Source: Segatella copri (lineage in GTDB: Bacteria > Bacteroidota > Bacteroidia > Bacteroidales > Bacteroidaceae). From it: a DNA stretch of 49,935 nt. Under the pieces are notes generated by a model. The model saw only the letters and a list, made by a program, of their open reading frames with translations. It made no database searches and was not told where the DNA came from. The stretch is taken from the NCBI RefSeq assembly GCF_009495355.1, contig NZ_VZAD01000066.1, positions 1 through 49,935 on the forward strand, in the 5' to 3' direction. Position 1 is the stretch's first letter. Every line of letters begins with the position of its first letter. This document shows positions 8,473 to 16,772 of this stretch, one piece after another. Position numbers and translations under genes: made by a program.

Positions 8473-8506
8473 AAAAGGCTGGCTTCGAAATGAAGTCAGC
8501 CTTTTT
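8473..8506. terminator. Bidirectional terminator
   Basis: AAAAGGCTG (8473-8481) and CAGCCTTTT (8497-8505) form a 9-bp stem flanked by A and T runs. It lies between the convergent lipoprotein and glnN genes and can serve both strands. Confidence 0.85.
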
Positions 8507-8537
8507 ATGAATATGTTGTGTGCTTATTCTTAATACA

Positions 8538-10727
8538 TCAGCGGATAAATAGCAGCTCGCGATACTTTGGCAGTGTCCAGAGTTCATCGGCTACGAGAAG
8601 CTCGAGTTTGTCGATCTGATAACGGATTTCCTCCATCTTAGGCGCCACGGTGTCGTGATAAGCCACTGCCTTCTCGCGCTCGCTCTCTATTCTGTTGGCC
8701 ACTTTGCGGGCATTCACCAGTGCCTCAACTCCAGTCTCTATGGTCTGCGTGCGCTCGGCTATCTCGCGGATAATCTTCACATTGCGAGCGGTGAGTTTCT
8801 TGCCTTCCTCTCCGCCGAAGATATTGATCATGCCCTCTACATTCTTTGCCAGACGGCTCTGGTAGTGGGTTGCCACAGGAATGATGTGGTTCATCGAGAG
8901 GTCGCCCATCACACGGGCCTCTATCTGAATCTTCTTGGTGTAGATTTCCCATTTCACCTCGTTGCGCGCCTTCAGCTCACTCTCGCTCATCACATTGGTC
9001 TTGGCGAACATGTCGATGCTTTCCTTGTCGAGATAACGGTCGAAGACAACGGGGCTGGACGCCTCGCAGTCGAGTCCGCGCTTCTGAGCTTCTTCCTTCC
9101 ACTCGTCGCTGTAGCCATTGCCGTCGAAGCGGATGGGCTTGCAGGTCTTGATATCCTCGCGCACTACGTCGATGATGGCGGAAGTCTTGTCCTCGCCTGC
9201 CTCGATGAGTGCATCAACTCTTGTCTTGAAGTTCTGCAGCGCCTCGGCTACAGCTGCATTCAGCACGATGAGCGACGATGCACAGTTGGCCTCGCTGCCT
9301 ACGGCACGGAACTCGAATCGGTTGCCGGTGAAGGCGAATGGAGAGGTGCGGTTGCGGTCGGTATTGTCGATCATCAACTCAGGAATCTCCGGAATGTCGA
9401 GCTCCACACCCTTCTTGCCTGCCAGGGCAAAGAGTTCTTCCTTGTCGGCTTTCTCGATATGATCGAGCAGGTCGGTGAGCTGCTTGCCTAAGAAAGATGA
9501 GATGATGGCTGGAGGAGCCTCGTTGGCACCCAGTCGGTGCGCATTGGTGGCACTCATGATGGAGGCCTTGAGCAGACCGTTGTGCTTGTACACGCCCATC
9601 AGGGTTTCCACGATGAAGACGACAAAGCGCAGATTGTCCTCGGGAGTCTTGCCTGCAGCATGGAGCAGCACACCTGTATCGGTACAGAGACTCCAGTTGT
9701 TGTGCTTGCCCGAGCCGTTGACACCGGCAAATGGCTTTTCATGCAACAGTACTCGGAAGCTGTGCTTGTGAGCCACACGCTTCATCAAGCTCATCAACAG
9801 CATGTTGTGGTCGACAGCGAGGTTGCACTCCTCATAGATAGGAGCCAGCTCAAACTGGTTTGGCGCCACTTCGTTATGGCGTGTCTTGCAGGGAATACCC
9901 AGCTCGAGAGCATGGATTTCCAGGTCTTTCATGAACGCTTGCACACGCTCTGGAATGGTGCCGAAGTAATGGTCGTCCATCTGCTGGTTTTTGGCAGAGT
10001 CGTGCCCCATAAGGGTTCGCCCAGTAAGCATCAGGTCGGGGCGTGCCGAGTAGAGACTTTCGTCCACAAGGAAATATTCCTGTTCCCATCCCAGGTTGGT
10101 CTGCACCTTCTTGACCTGTGGATAGAAGTAATGGCACACGTCGGTAGCCGCCTCACTCAGTGTGTGGAGCGAACGCAGCAACGGAGCCTTGTAGTCGAGA
10201 GCCTCGCCAGTGTAAGAGATAAAGATGGTAGGAATGCACAGTGTGTCGTCGATGATGAAGACCGGCGATGTTGGATCCCATGCCGAATAGCCACGCGCCT
10301 CGAAGGTGTTGCGAATACCTCCGTTGGGGAATGAACTGGCATCAGGTTCCTGCTGTACGAGCAGTTTTCCGGAGAACTCTTCTATCATGCCGCCCTTTCC
10401 GTCGTGCTCTACGAAGGCGTCGTGCTTTTCAGCTGTTCCCTCCGTGAGGGGCTGAAACCAGTGCGTATAGTGTGTTACCCCGTTTTCCTCTGCCCATAGC
10501 TTCATGCCGGCTGCCACAGAGTCGGCGATGGAACGATCCAGTCGAGTACCGTTGTCTATCACGTCGATGAGTTTCTCGTACACATCGGATGGAAGATACT
10601 TGTACATCTTCTGGCGGTTGAATACATACTTGGCGAAATACTCCGAAGGTCTTGTCTTGGGAGCATCCACCTCTACAGGTCTTTTCTTGAAGGCCTCGGC
10701 TACAACCTCAAATCTCAAATTAGCCAT
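8538..10727 (-). CDS. glnN: Glutamine synthetase type III
   Basis: This 729-residue protein makes glutamine from glutamate, ammonia and ATP in the cytoplasm. Length and motifs match the large type III enzyme (GSIII) typical of Bacteroidetes rather than the 450-residue type I. Visible signatures are GIRNTFEARGYSAWDPTSP near the N-terminus, NLGWEQEYFLVD, EVAPNQFELAPIYEE and FAGVNGSGKHNNWS in the catalytic core, and NRTSPFAFTGNRFEFRAVGS. The start at 10727 fits the promoter TAATTTTG (minus strand, 10758-10765) 30 bp upstream. Two 29-bp direct repeats lie further upstream (10817-10875). A LytTR response regulator and its kinase lie just upstream on the same strand, which may or may not be a regulatory link. 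Confidence 0.95.
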   Translation of the reverse strand: MANLRFEVVAEAFKKRPVEVDAPKTRPSEYFAKYVFNRQKMYKYLPSDVYEKLIDVIDNGTRLDRSIADSVAAGMKLWAEENGVTHYTHWFQPLTEGTAEKHDAFVEHDGKGGMIEEFSGKLLVQQEPDASSFPNGGIRNTFEARGYSAWDPTSPVFIIDDTLCIPTIFISYTGEALDYKAPLLRSLHTLSEAATDVCHYFYPQVKKVQTNLGWEQEYFLVDESLYSARPDLMLTGRTLMGHDSAKNQQMDDHYFGTIPERVQAFMKDLEIHALELGIPCKTRHNEVAPNQFELAPIYEECNLAVDHNMLLMSLMKRVAHKHSFRVLLHEKPFAGVNGSGKHNNWSLCTDTGVLLHAAGKTPEDNLRFVVFIVETLMGVYKHNGLLKASIMSATNAHRLGANEAPPAIISSFLGKQLTDLLDHIEKADKEELFALAGKKGVELDIPEIPELMIDNTDRNRTSPFAFTGNRFEFRAVGSEANCASSLIVLNAAVAEALQNFKTRVDALIEAGEDKTSAIIDVVREDIKTCKPIRFDGNGYSDEWKEEAQKRGLDCEASSPVVFDRYLDKESIDMFAKTNVMSESELKARNEVKWEIYTKKIQIEARVMGDLSMNHIIPVATHYQSRLAKNVEGMINIFGGEEGKKLTARNVKIIREIAERTQTIETGVEALVNARKVANRIESEREKAVAYHDTVAPKMEEIRYQIDKLELLVADELWTLPKYRELLFIR

Positions 10728-10757
10728 TCTTTTATTGTTTGTTTAAAGTTTGCGGTG

Positions 10758-10765
10758 CAAAATTA
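10758..10765 (-). promoter_or_regulatory. glnN promoter (-7 element)
   Basis: TAATTTTG on the minus strand is a perfect TAnnTTTG, 30 bp upstream of the glnN ATG. TTAG, 19 nt further upstream, matches the -33 TTTG in three of four positions. Confidence 0.65.
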
Positions 10766-10816
10766 CAAAATTCTTGGCAAATGGCTAACATATTGACGAT
10801 TTTTTATAATAAAATC

Positions 10817-10875
10817 GCACAAAACTGCTCATAATAGTAGTTTTTGGCACAAAACAGCTCACGATAGTGATTTTT
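10817..10875 (-). repeat. Two 29-bp direct repeats upstream of glnN
   Basis: The units at 10817-10845 and 10847-10875 are identical at 24 of 29 positions and repeat with a 30-bp period. The second contains a small palindrome TCAC-gata-GTGA (10859-10870). They lie 50-110 bp upstream of the glnN promoter and 20 bp after the stop of the LytTR regulator gene. Paired direct repeats are typical of LytTR-type binding sites, although the 30-bp period is longer than the usual spacing of about 21 bp. They may be operators for glnN. Confidence 0.6.
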
Positions 10876-10895
10876 CACACAATGACGGGGGTTGT

Positions 10896-11642
10896 CTACA
10901 GACTGCTGAACCTCTCTATGAGTTTGCGCCGATAGAACCGCCCCACCTTTACATGAGTGAGCGTTTCGAAGGGTGGATAGAAATGGCACACGTTGTCGAC
11001 CACCTCGATGAGATAGTTCATATTGATGATGCATCGCTGGCTCACCTGCACAAACTGGCTGTCGAAATCGAGCAGTTCCTCGCTCTTCAGTGTGCGCTTC
11101 AGCCTCACCGGAGTCTTGCATCCTGCCACCACAGCCTCCCAGCACCGCACCTCATGGTTGTACTGAAAGAGGCACACGTCGCGCTTGTCCACGAGCCGAA
11201 AGTCTACGGTGTTGGTATAGAGCAGAAACTTGTCGTCGCTCTTCTTGCCGTCCTGCATTTCCTTCTTGCCGTCGCTTGCGGCTGTCACTTTCTGCAGTCT
11301 GCCCATTACCGTTGCCAGTTCTTTCCCGTCTATGGGCTTGAGCAGTACATCGAAGGCTTTTTTGCGGAAGGCAGGCTGCACAAACTCATCATAGGCGGTG
11401 TACATCACCACACGGCAGCGTCCATGCGTGAAGATGTCGACACGGTCGAGGAAGTCGAGCCCCGAGATGTCGGGCAGCTGTACGTCGAGGAATATCAGGT
11501 CGGGCTGATGCTCGCTCACCATAGTGAGTCCGTCGAATCCGTTGTAGGCGATGCCTGCCACGCTGACCTCGTCGTAATCTGCGAGATGCTCTGCCAGGCT
11601 TCGGGCTGCATCCTTGTTGTCGTCGATAATGATTGTTTTCAT
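10896..11642 (-). CDS. LytTR-family response regulator
   Basis: This 248-residue DNA-binding response regulator begins with a receiver domain (1-115): acidic pocket IIDDNKDA, phosphoacceptor aspartate in LIFLDVQLPD at about residue 53, T in VVMYTAYDEF, and K in VLLKPIDG. A LytTR DNA-binding domain (about 145-248) follows, with LYTNTVDFRLVDKRDV and FVQVSQRCIINMNYLIEV. It lies 45 bp downstream of the sensor kinase on the same strand, so the two form one two-component system. LytTR regulators bind paired direct repeats. The next gene downstream is glnN, with such repeats in its leader region. Confidence 0.92.
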   Translation of the reverse strand: MKTIIIDDNKDAARSLAEHLADYDEVSVAGIAYNGFDGLTMVSEHQPDLIFLDVQLPDISGLDFLDRVDIFTHGRCRVVMYTAYDEFVQPAFRKKAFDVLLKPIDGKELATVMGRLQKVTAASDGKKEMQDGKKSDDKFLLYTNTVDFRLVDKRDVCLFQYNHEVRCWEAVVAGCKTPVRLKRTLKSEELLDFDSQFVQVSQRCIINMNYLIEVVDNVCHFYPPFETLTHVKVGRFYRRKLIERFSSL

Positions 11643-11687
11643 GAGCTGTATGTGATGTTGGTTTTTGTTTTCTTTTACTTTCGGGGT

Positions 11688-13706
11688 TTAGAAATCCAGT
11701 CGGAAGTCGTCTGGCACCATGATGACAGCCTCACATCCACGGGCGTTACCCGCCTCGTCTTTCCTGTTGGTCATGGCGAAGGACATCTTGCTTCTGTTGC
11801 GCTCATTCACGATGGCTATGGTCTGCGTGATGATGCTGAGCCCCGTGCGCTTGCTGCGTCCCACGCTTCGTATATCGAAACCGGGTCCGTTGTCGCATAC
11901 GGCTATCCGTATCATCTTCTGCCTGCGCTCCACGCTGATGTCGAGTTGCTTGTGTCCTTCCCATCCTCTGAGTCCGTGCACAAAGGCATTCTCTACCAGT
12001 ATCTGCACAAACATGGAGGGTATCTTCACCTTATTTATATATACATCGGGAGCGATATGAATATGAAAGTCGAAGTCATCGCTCAGCAACTGCTGTTCTA
12101 CCTTCACATACTGGTTCACGAAGTCGAGTTCATCGCCCAGGGTTACAGCCAGCTGGCACGAGATGTCGAGGTTGGCTCTGATGAGTCGGGTAAGCTCCTG
12201 CAGTTCGTGTGCTTCCTGCTGTTCGGAGTGTACAATCTTATTGTTGAGCACATTGAACACAAAGTGGGGCGAGATGCGGTTGCGTGCGCTTCCCAGCCTC
12301 AGTTTCATGATGTTCATCTTCGTCTGCAGGTCGCGCTTTCGCGTACGCAATATCCACAGTGCGAATATCAGTGCCAGCACCAATGCAGCCGACACGACGG
12401 CAAAGGTTGTGGCATGCGCCTGCTGTATGTCGACATTCTTTCGTTCGAGTTCCAGGGAATGATGCAGCTTCAGTGTGTCCTGCGTGAATCGCTCCATGAT
12501 TTCCGAGGCCCGCATATTGATGCGGTTGTGCTCCAAGGAGTCGTTCTTCCTCATGTCCTCTCTCAGGTTGTCGTAAGCCATGCGGTAGTTGCCCGTCGAC
12601 TCATAGTAGCGCCGCAGGTAATTGTTGCGCACCTGTCTCATCGTAAAGGCGATGTTGGCTGTGTCAATTCCCTTCTCCGTGTCGAGGACCGACTTCACTT
12701 CTGCCATGTTGCCACGCTTCACCGCCAGGCCTATACGTATGGTGTTGCAGTAGTAGGTGATCAGCGCATCGTTGGTGCGGCTGGCAAAGGGCTCCACTTC
12801 GTCAAGATAATGAGCTGTGGAGTCGAGGCGATTGAGGTTCAGATACACATCCGCCAGGTTTACCTTGCAGATGAACATATCGAAATTGTCCTGCATGTGA
12901 TGTTTCTCCAACAGGCTTTTCAGGGCGACGAACTTCCGGAGCGATGCCTCGTAGTCCTTGGCGTAATAATAGTAGTTGCCATAGTTGTTCAGAAAATAAG
13001 CCTGCATTCCCACCGACATGGATTTCATGCAAGCCTCCGTCTGCTGATAGTAGCGCAGCGATGTTTTCCAGTCGTTGAGTTGCTGATAGATGGTGGCAAG
13101 ACCCATGTAGAGCGTCACGTTGTCTTGCTTGGGCAGCTCGAGCGAATCCACCAGGAAGAGTGCTCTTCTGTACCACGCGGCAGCCTCTACGCGGCGATTC
13201 TTGAAGAGATAGGCGTCAGCCAGATTGGCACACACCAGTGGGCGCTGACTCTGCAGATTACTCTCCCCCAACAGCGAGTCGGCACGATGATAGAGCCTGA
13301 TCACCTCGTCGGGGTCTTTGTGGAAGTTGTGCAGGTTGACAGCCTGGCAATTATAAGCATAAGCCAACAAAGCGTTGCACCTCGACGATGAGGGTTGTCT
13401 CTTGGCAAAGTTGATTGTCGCCTTCAGATAAGGTGCCATGGAGTCGGGAGTGGCAGAAAGACAGTACATCTTGCCCATCCTTACATAGCATTCATAGTAA
13501 GCGATGCTGTCGGGCGCCTCAGCCATAGCCTTGAGAATCATCTGTCGGGCTTGCGGCGACTTGGCACCTATTGAGTCCTCAAGCTGCTGCAACAGGAGCT
13601 GCCCGGCATCGGGCACAGCCTTTCCTTCCTGCCGACTACAAGCCGCCACAAACAGCAAGCACAGGCTCACTGTCGCCAAGATCATGTACTTCAGATATGT
13701 TTTCAC
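11688..13706 (-). CDS. TPR sensor histidine kinase (His_kinase/LytS type)
   Basis: This is a 672-residue membrane sensor. An N-terminal signal with a possible lipobox (LLFVAACS) leads a large periplasmic region of tetratricopeptide-like helices (about 35-420), for example LANLYMGLATIYQQLNDWKTS-type units. One membrane span follows at about 432-455 (TFAVVSAALVLALIFALWIL). The cytoplasmic part carries the phosphoacceptor box RISPHFVFNVLNN (about residue 474), the N-box QILVENAFVHGL and the G-box CDNGPGFD of a His_kinase/HATPase pair. It is paired with the LytTR regulator 45 bp downstream. The signal sensed is unknown. In Bacteroidetes this TPR-kinase/LytTR arrangement is common. Confidence 0.9.
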   Translation of the reverse strand: MKTYLKYMILATVSLCLLFVAACSRQEGKAVPDAGQLLLQQLEDSIGAKSPQARQMILKAMAEAPDSIAYYECYVRMGKMYCLSATPDSMAPYLKATINFAKRQPSSSRCNALLAYAYNCQAVNLHNFHKDPDEVIRLYHRADSLLGESNLQSQRPLVCANLADAYLFKNRRVEAAAWYRRALFLVDSLELPKQDNVTLYMGLATIYQQLNDWKTSLRYYQQTEACMKSMSVGMQAYFLNNYGNYYYYAKDYEASLRKFVALKSLLEKHHMQDNFDMFICKVNLADVYLNLNRLDSTAHYLDEVEPFASRTNDALITYYCNTIRIGLAVKRGNMAEVKSVLDTEKGIDTANIAFTMRQVRNNYLRRYYESTGNYRMAYDNLREDMRKNDSLEHNRINMRASEIMERFTQDTLKLHHSLELERKNVDIQQAHATTFAVVSAALVLALIFALWILRTRKRDLQTKMNIMKLRLGSARNRISPHFVFNVLNNKIVHSEQQEAHELQELTRLIRANLDISCQLAVTLGDELDFVNQYVKVEQQLLSDDFDFHIHIAPDVYINKVKIPSMFVQILVENAFVHGLRGWEGHKQLDISVERRQKMIRIAVCDNGPGFDIRSVGRSKRTGLSIITQTIAIVNERNRSKMSFAMTNRKDEAGNARGCEAVIMVPDDFRLDF

Positions 13707-13890
13707 TACTTTTTTATTCCAAATAATCTGCTGCGAAATTAATCATTTTTTTTGAAACGACAAAGCCTTGACTACAAACTTTCTTTGCTTTTATCTTCTA
13801 ACTTACGATTATTTTTTACCACATAGGCACGTTTTCCGACAGCATAAGCACTCCTTGCACCCATTTAGACACGATGTGAGTTTTTCTGTG
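13707..13890. other. Gap upstream of the sensor kinase
   Basis: This is the first part of a 452-bp gap between divergent genes. It is AT-rich and should contain the promoter of the kinase operon on the minus strand, but no clear TAnnTTTG element was seen. The rest of the gap is described in the following entries. Confidence 0.35.
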
Positions 13891-14051
13891 TTTGCACTTT
13901 CATAAGAAATGCTTAACTTTGCCAAACAAGATATTTTGCCTAATGACACGACGGTGTCATAACATCATCAGGAAAATTATGTCTGTTAAACCCCTTTTCT
14001 GACAAAGGTTGGCGCTCCTCTCACATTCTTATGTCGAGGGAGCGTTTTTTT
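13891..14051 (+). ncRNA. Putative small RNA or terminated leader
   Basis: A textbook promoter, TTTG (13891-13894), 19 nt, TAACTTTG (13914-13921), predicts a transcript starting near 13926. It would contain a hairpin TGACAC-gacg-GTGTCA (13944-13959) and a CCTTT/AAAGG stem. It ends at an intrinsic terminator: CGCTCC (14013-14018) / GGAGCG (14039-14044), followed by seven Ts (14045-14051). The product would be about 125 nt, with no good coding frame. A separate promoter for the next gene follows at 14110, so this looks like an independent small RNA. A riboswitch-like attenuated leader is the alternative. I do not recognise the family. Confidence 0.55.
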
Positions 14052-14109
14052 GTATGTTTGACAGAAGTTCCCTCATTTGCGAAACTTCAATAAAAATAAA
14101 CGAATTTAT

Positions 14110-14140
14110 TTTGTATTGTCTTCGTTTTGCACTACCTTTG
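14110..14140 (+). promoter_or_regulatory. Promoter of the HAD phosphatase gene
   Basis: TTTG (14110-14113), a 19-nt spacer and TACCTTTG (14133-14140) match the Bacteroidetes promoter exactly. It lies 18 bp before the chosen ATG and excludes an upstream in-frame ATG at 14009. Confidence 0.8.
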
Positions 14141-14158
14141 CAAGCAAAAAGACAAGAT

Positions 14159-15001
14159 ATGGACAAACAGCAAAACAGAAATCAGGCACACTTGCCCTAC
14201 CGCATCATCGCACTCGACTTAGACGGAACTCTCACCAACCACGACAAGGTGATAACTCCCAAAACACGTGAAGTGCTACTCAAGGCACAGCACGAGGGTG
14301 CCATCGTGGTGCTGGCTTCGGGAAGACCGACCTATGGCATCGTGCCGCTTGCCAACGAGCTGAAGCTCGACACACATGGCGGTTTCATCCTGGCTTACAA
14401 CGGTGGAAAAATCGTGGACTGGGGCACACAGCAGGAATGCTTCGCACAGCACCTGCCGCCATCTGCCATCCCCGTCATCTACGAATACGCCAAGCGGAAG
14501 GGACATGCTCTGTTGGGCTACGCCGGAAACGAGATCGTGACGGAAATGCCCGACGACCCTTACGTGAAGGAGGAGTCGCGCATCAACAAGATGAACATCA
14601 GACGTGTGGACAACCTGCTGATGCACTTGGAGCCTAACCCCACCAAACTGCTCATGACGGGAGAACCGACAACGATGATCGTTGCCGAGGAGGAACTGGC
14701 TGAACAGCTGGGCGACAAGATGGATGTGTTCAGATCGGCGCCTTTCTTCCTGGAACTGGTGCCGAAGGGCATCGACAAGGCGCAGTCGCTGTTGAGACTG
14801 TTGGCTAAAGTGAACCTCACGCCTGCGGATATGATTGCCTTCGGCGACGGATACAACGACCTGAGTATGCTGCGATTGGCGGGAATGGGTGTGGCCATGG
14901 CGAATGCTGCGCCAGAGGTGAGAGCCGACGCCGACTACGTAACGCTGTCGAACGAGGAGGACGGTGTAGCTGTGGCGATAGAGAGGTTTTTGAATATTTA
15001 A
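14159..15001 (+). CDS. Cof-type HAD-IIB phosphatase
   Basis: This 280-residue cytoplasmic phosphatase belongs to the haloacid dehalogenase superfamily, Cof/IIB type. Motif I is ALDLDGTLT with nucleophile D20 and general acid D22. Motif II is VVLASGRPT. Motif IV is IAFGDGYNDLSML near the C-terminus, after the expected cap domain. Members dephosphorylate sugar phosphates, pyridoxal phosphate or flavin precursors; the substrate cannot be told here. The ATG at 14159 is supported by the promoter at 14110-14140. The gene ends 14 bp before threonine ammonia-lyase and is probably co-transcribed with it. Confidence 0.88.
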   Translation: MDKQQNRNQAHLPYRIIALDLDGTLTNHDKVITPKTREVLLKAQHEGAIVVLASGRPTYGIVPLANELKLDTHGGFILAYNGGKIVDWGTQQECFAQHLPPSAIPVIYEYAKRKGHALLGYAGNEIVTEMPDDPYVKEESRINKMNIRRVDNLLMHLEPNPTKLLMTGEPTTMIVAEEELAEQLGDKMDVFRSAPFFLELVPKGIDKAQSLLRLLAKVNLTPADMIAFGDGYNDLSMLRLAGMGVAMANAAPEVRADADYVTLSNEEDGVAVAIERFLNI

Positions 15002-15015
15002 TGAAATAATATAAT

Positions 15016-16215
15016 ATGTTACAGCTGGACAATTTCTACAAGGCTCGCTTCGTGCTGAGCAAAGTGATTAGAAAGACTGAGCTGGTTCACACTCCGCGAA
15101 TCAACCCAGAGAGTGATGTGTTTCTGAAGCCGGAATGTCTGCAGAAGACGGGATCGTTTAAGATTCGTGGTGCTTACTACAAGATTTCGCAACTCACTCC
15201 AGAAGAGAAGGCAAAGGGTGTGATAGCCTGTTCGGCGGGCAACCATGCCCAGGGTGTGGCGCTCGGTGCTACTGCCATGGGTGTGAAGAGCCTGATATGT
15301 CTGCCCGAGGGCGCTCCTATATCGAAGGTGGAGGCTACCAAGCGATTGGGCGCTGAGGTGTGTCTGGTGCCGGGAGTCTACGATGATGCTTATCAGAGGG
15401 CACTGGAGCTGCGCGACGAGCACGGCTACACCTTTGTACATCCTTTCGACGACGAGAACGTGATTGCTGGTCAGGGGACGATTGGCCTGGAGATTCTGGA
15501 CCAGCTGCCCGAGGTGGAGGCTGTCGTGGTGCCTGTGGGCGGCGGCGGACTGATTTCGGGTGTGGCGTTTGCCATCAAGTCGCTCAACCCGAATGTCAAG
15601 ATTTATGGTGTGCAGGCTGAGGGTGCTGCCAGCATGGTGCAGAGTCTGCACGACCACAAGCAGGAGAAACTGCCCTCGGTGGCAACTGTGGCCGACGGCA
15701 TCGCTGTGAAGGAGCCTGGCAAGCTGACTTTTGAGACTTGCTCGAAATACGTAGACGAGATTGTGACGGTGAGCGAGGACGAGATCTGTGCTGCCATCCT
15801 GAAACTGATAGAGAGCGAGAAGATGGTGGCTGAGGGCGCCGGTGCTGCCAGTGTGGCTGCCGTGATGTACAACAAGGTGCCGGTGAAGGGCAAGAAGACT
15901 ATCTGTATCGTGAGCGGCGGTAACATCGATGTGACGATTCTAAACCGTGTGATTACGCGTGGTCTTGCCAAGAGCGGACGCCTATGCACCATCGAGATGG
16001 AGCTCGACGACAAACCGGGCGAACTGGTGGAAGTGTGCTCGGTGATAGCAAGCTTGGGTGGAAACATCACAGGTGTGCACCATGACCGTTCTGCCAACCG
16101 CCAGAAGGTGAACTCGTGTGTGCTGCGTCTCACCATGGAGACCCGTGATGCTGATCACGTGAAGGAAATCAAGGGGGCGCTCGAAGAAAAGGGCTTCCAC
16201 CTGTATATTGTTTAA
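15016..16215 (+). CDS. ilvA: Threonine ammonia-lyase with ACT domain
   Basis: This 399-residue PLP enzyme deaminates threonine to 2-oxobutanoate and ammonia, the first step toward isoleucine. The PLP lysine is K49 in KTGSFKIRGA. The glycine-rich phosphate loop is VPVGGGGLISG, and ACSAGNHAQGVAL carries the substrate loop. A C-terminal ACT-like domain (about 325-399, MELDDKPGELVEVCSVIA) is present, as in the roughly 400-residue form found in many anaerobes. This form is shorter than the 500-residue E. coli IlvA, so it may be called catabolic or biosynthetic. It precedes a RidA gene by 49 bp, which is functionally coherent because RidA removes the reactive enamine/imine intermediates. Confidence 0.93.
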   Translation: MLQLDNFYKARFVLSKVIRKTELVHTPRINPESDVFLKPECLQKTGSFKIRGAYYKISQLTPEEKAKGVIACSAGNHAQGVALGATAMGVKSLICLPEGAPISKVEATKRLGAEVCLVPGVYDDAYQRALELRDEHGYTFVHPFDDENVIAGQGTIGLEILDQLPEVEAVVVPVGGGGLISGVAFAIKSLNPNVKIYGVQAEGAASMVQSLHDHKQEKLPSVATVADGIAVKEPGKLTFETCSKYVDEIVTVSEDEICAAILKLIESEKMVAEGAGAASVAAVMYNKVPVKGKKTICIVSGGNIDVTILNRVITRGLAKSGRLCTIEMELDDKPGELVEVCSVIASLGGNITGVHHDRSANRQKVNSCVLRLTMETRDADHVKEIKGALEEKGFHLYIV

Positions 16216-16264
16216 AAGTAAAAAGGTAAAAAAGTAAAAAATAAAAAATTAAAAGGTAAAAATT

Positions 16265-16639
16265 ATGAACGCAATTCACACAGACAACGCGCCTGCTGCT
16301 ATAGGACCTTATAGCCAGGCTATTGAAGTTAATGGTTTCGTATTTGCATCGGGTCAGATTCCTATCGACCCTGCAACGGGTAATTTCGTAGAGGGTGGCA
16401 TCAAGGAGCAGACCCGCCAGGCGCTCACCAACGCGCAGAACATCCTGAAGGCTGCCGGCACCGACCTCGCCCACGTGGTGAAGACTACTGTCTATTTGGA
16501 CAGCATGGACGATTTTGCAGCCATGAACGAGGTTTACGCCGAGTTCTTCAGCCAGCCTTTCCCTGCCCGCTCTGCCGTAGCTGTAGAGAAGTTGCCCAAG
16601 GGGGCCTTGGTAGAGGTTGAGGTATTGGCAGCGAAGTAA
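16265..16639 (+). CDS. ridA: RidA enamine/imine deaminase
   Basis: This 124-residue protein of the RidA/YjgF/UK114 family hydrolyses 2-aminoacrylate and 2-iminobutanoate released by PLP enzymes, protecting other PLP enzymes from damage. Family marks are APAAIGPYSQAIEVNGFVFASG at the N-terminus (quoted only in part elsewhere), QTRQALTNAQNIL, and the active-site arginine in FPARSAVAVEKLPKGA. It follows the threonine ammonia-lyase gene, the enzyme whose by-product it clears. The 49-bp gap is filled with degenerate AAAAGGTAAAA-type repeats. A strong terminator follows directly (16652-16695). Confidence 0.95.
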   Translation: MNAIHTDNAPAAIGPYSQAIEVNGFVFASGQIPIDPATGNFVEGGIKEQTRQALTNAQNILKAAGTDLAHVVKTTVYLDSMDDFAAMNEVYAEFFSQPFPARSAVAVEKLPKGALVEVEVLAAK

Positions 16640-16651
16640 GCAGACCTTATC

Positions 16652-16695
16652 ATCGTAACGGAAGTTAATTTATCTTCTTCCGTTACGATTTTTTT
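16652..16695 (+). terminator. Terminator after ridA
   Basis: ATCGTAACGGAAG (16652-16664) pairs perfectly with CTTCCGTTACGAT (16677-16689), a 13-bp stem followed by a run of Ts to 16695. Confidence 0.95.
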
Positions 16696-16700
16696 ATTAT

Positions 16701-16738
16701 CATAAAAAATCATACCATCTGCACGAGATGGTATGATT
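16701..16738 (-). terminator. Terminator of the GH2 gene
   Basis: AATCATACCATCT (16708-16720) pairs with AGATGGTATGATT (16726-16738), a perfect 13-bp stem with a 5-nt loop. On the minus strand it is followed by six Ts, so it ends the converging glycosidase transcript. Confidence 0.92.
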
Positions 16739-16772
16739 CACACTAACACTTAGGCGTATAAAAAGCACCATG

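Noticed and set aside
10953..13391. Long plus-strand reading frame of 812 codons
   Set aside because: It lies antisense to the response regulator and histidine kinase, whose motifs are intact, and shows no domain of its own.
14009..14158. Upstream start for the HAD phosphatase
   Set aside because: The extra residues overlap a terminator and the TTTG-N19-TACCTTTG promoter, so the ATG at 14159 is preferred.
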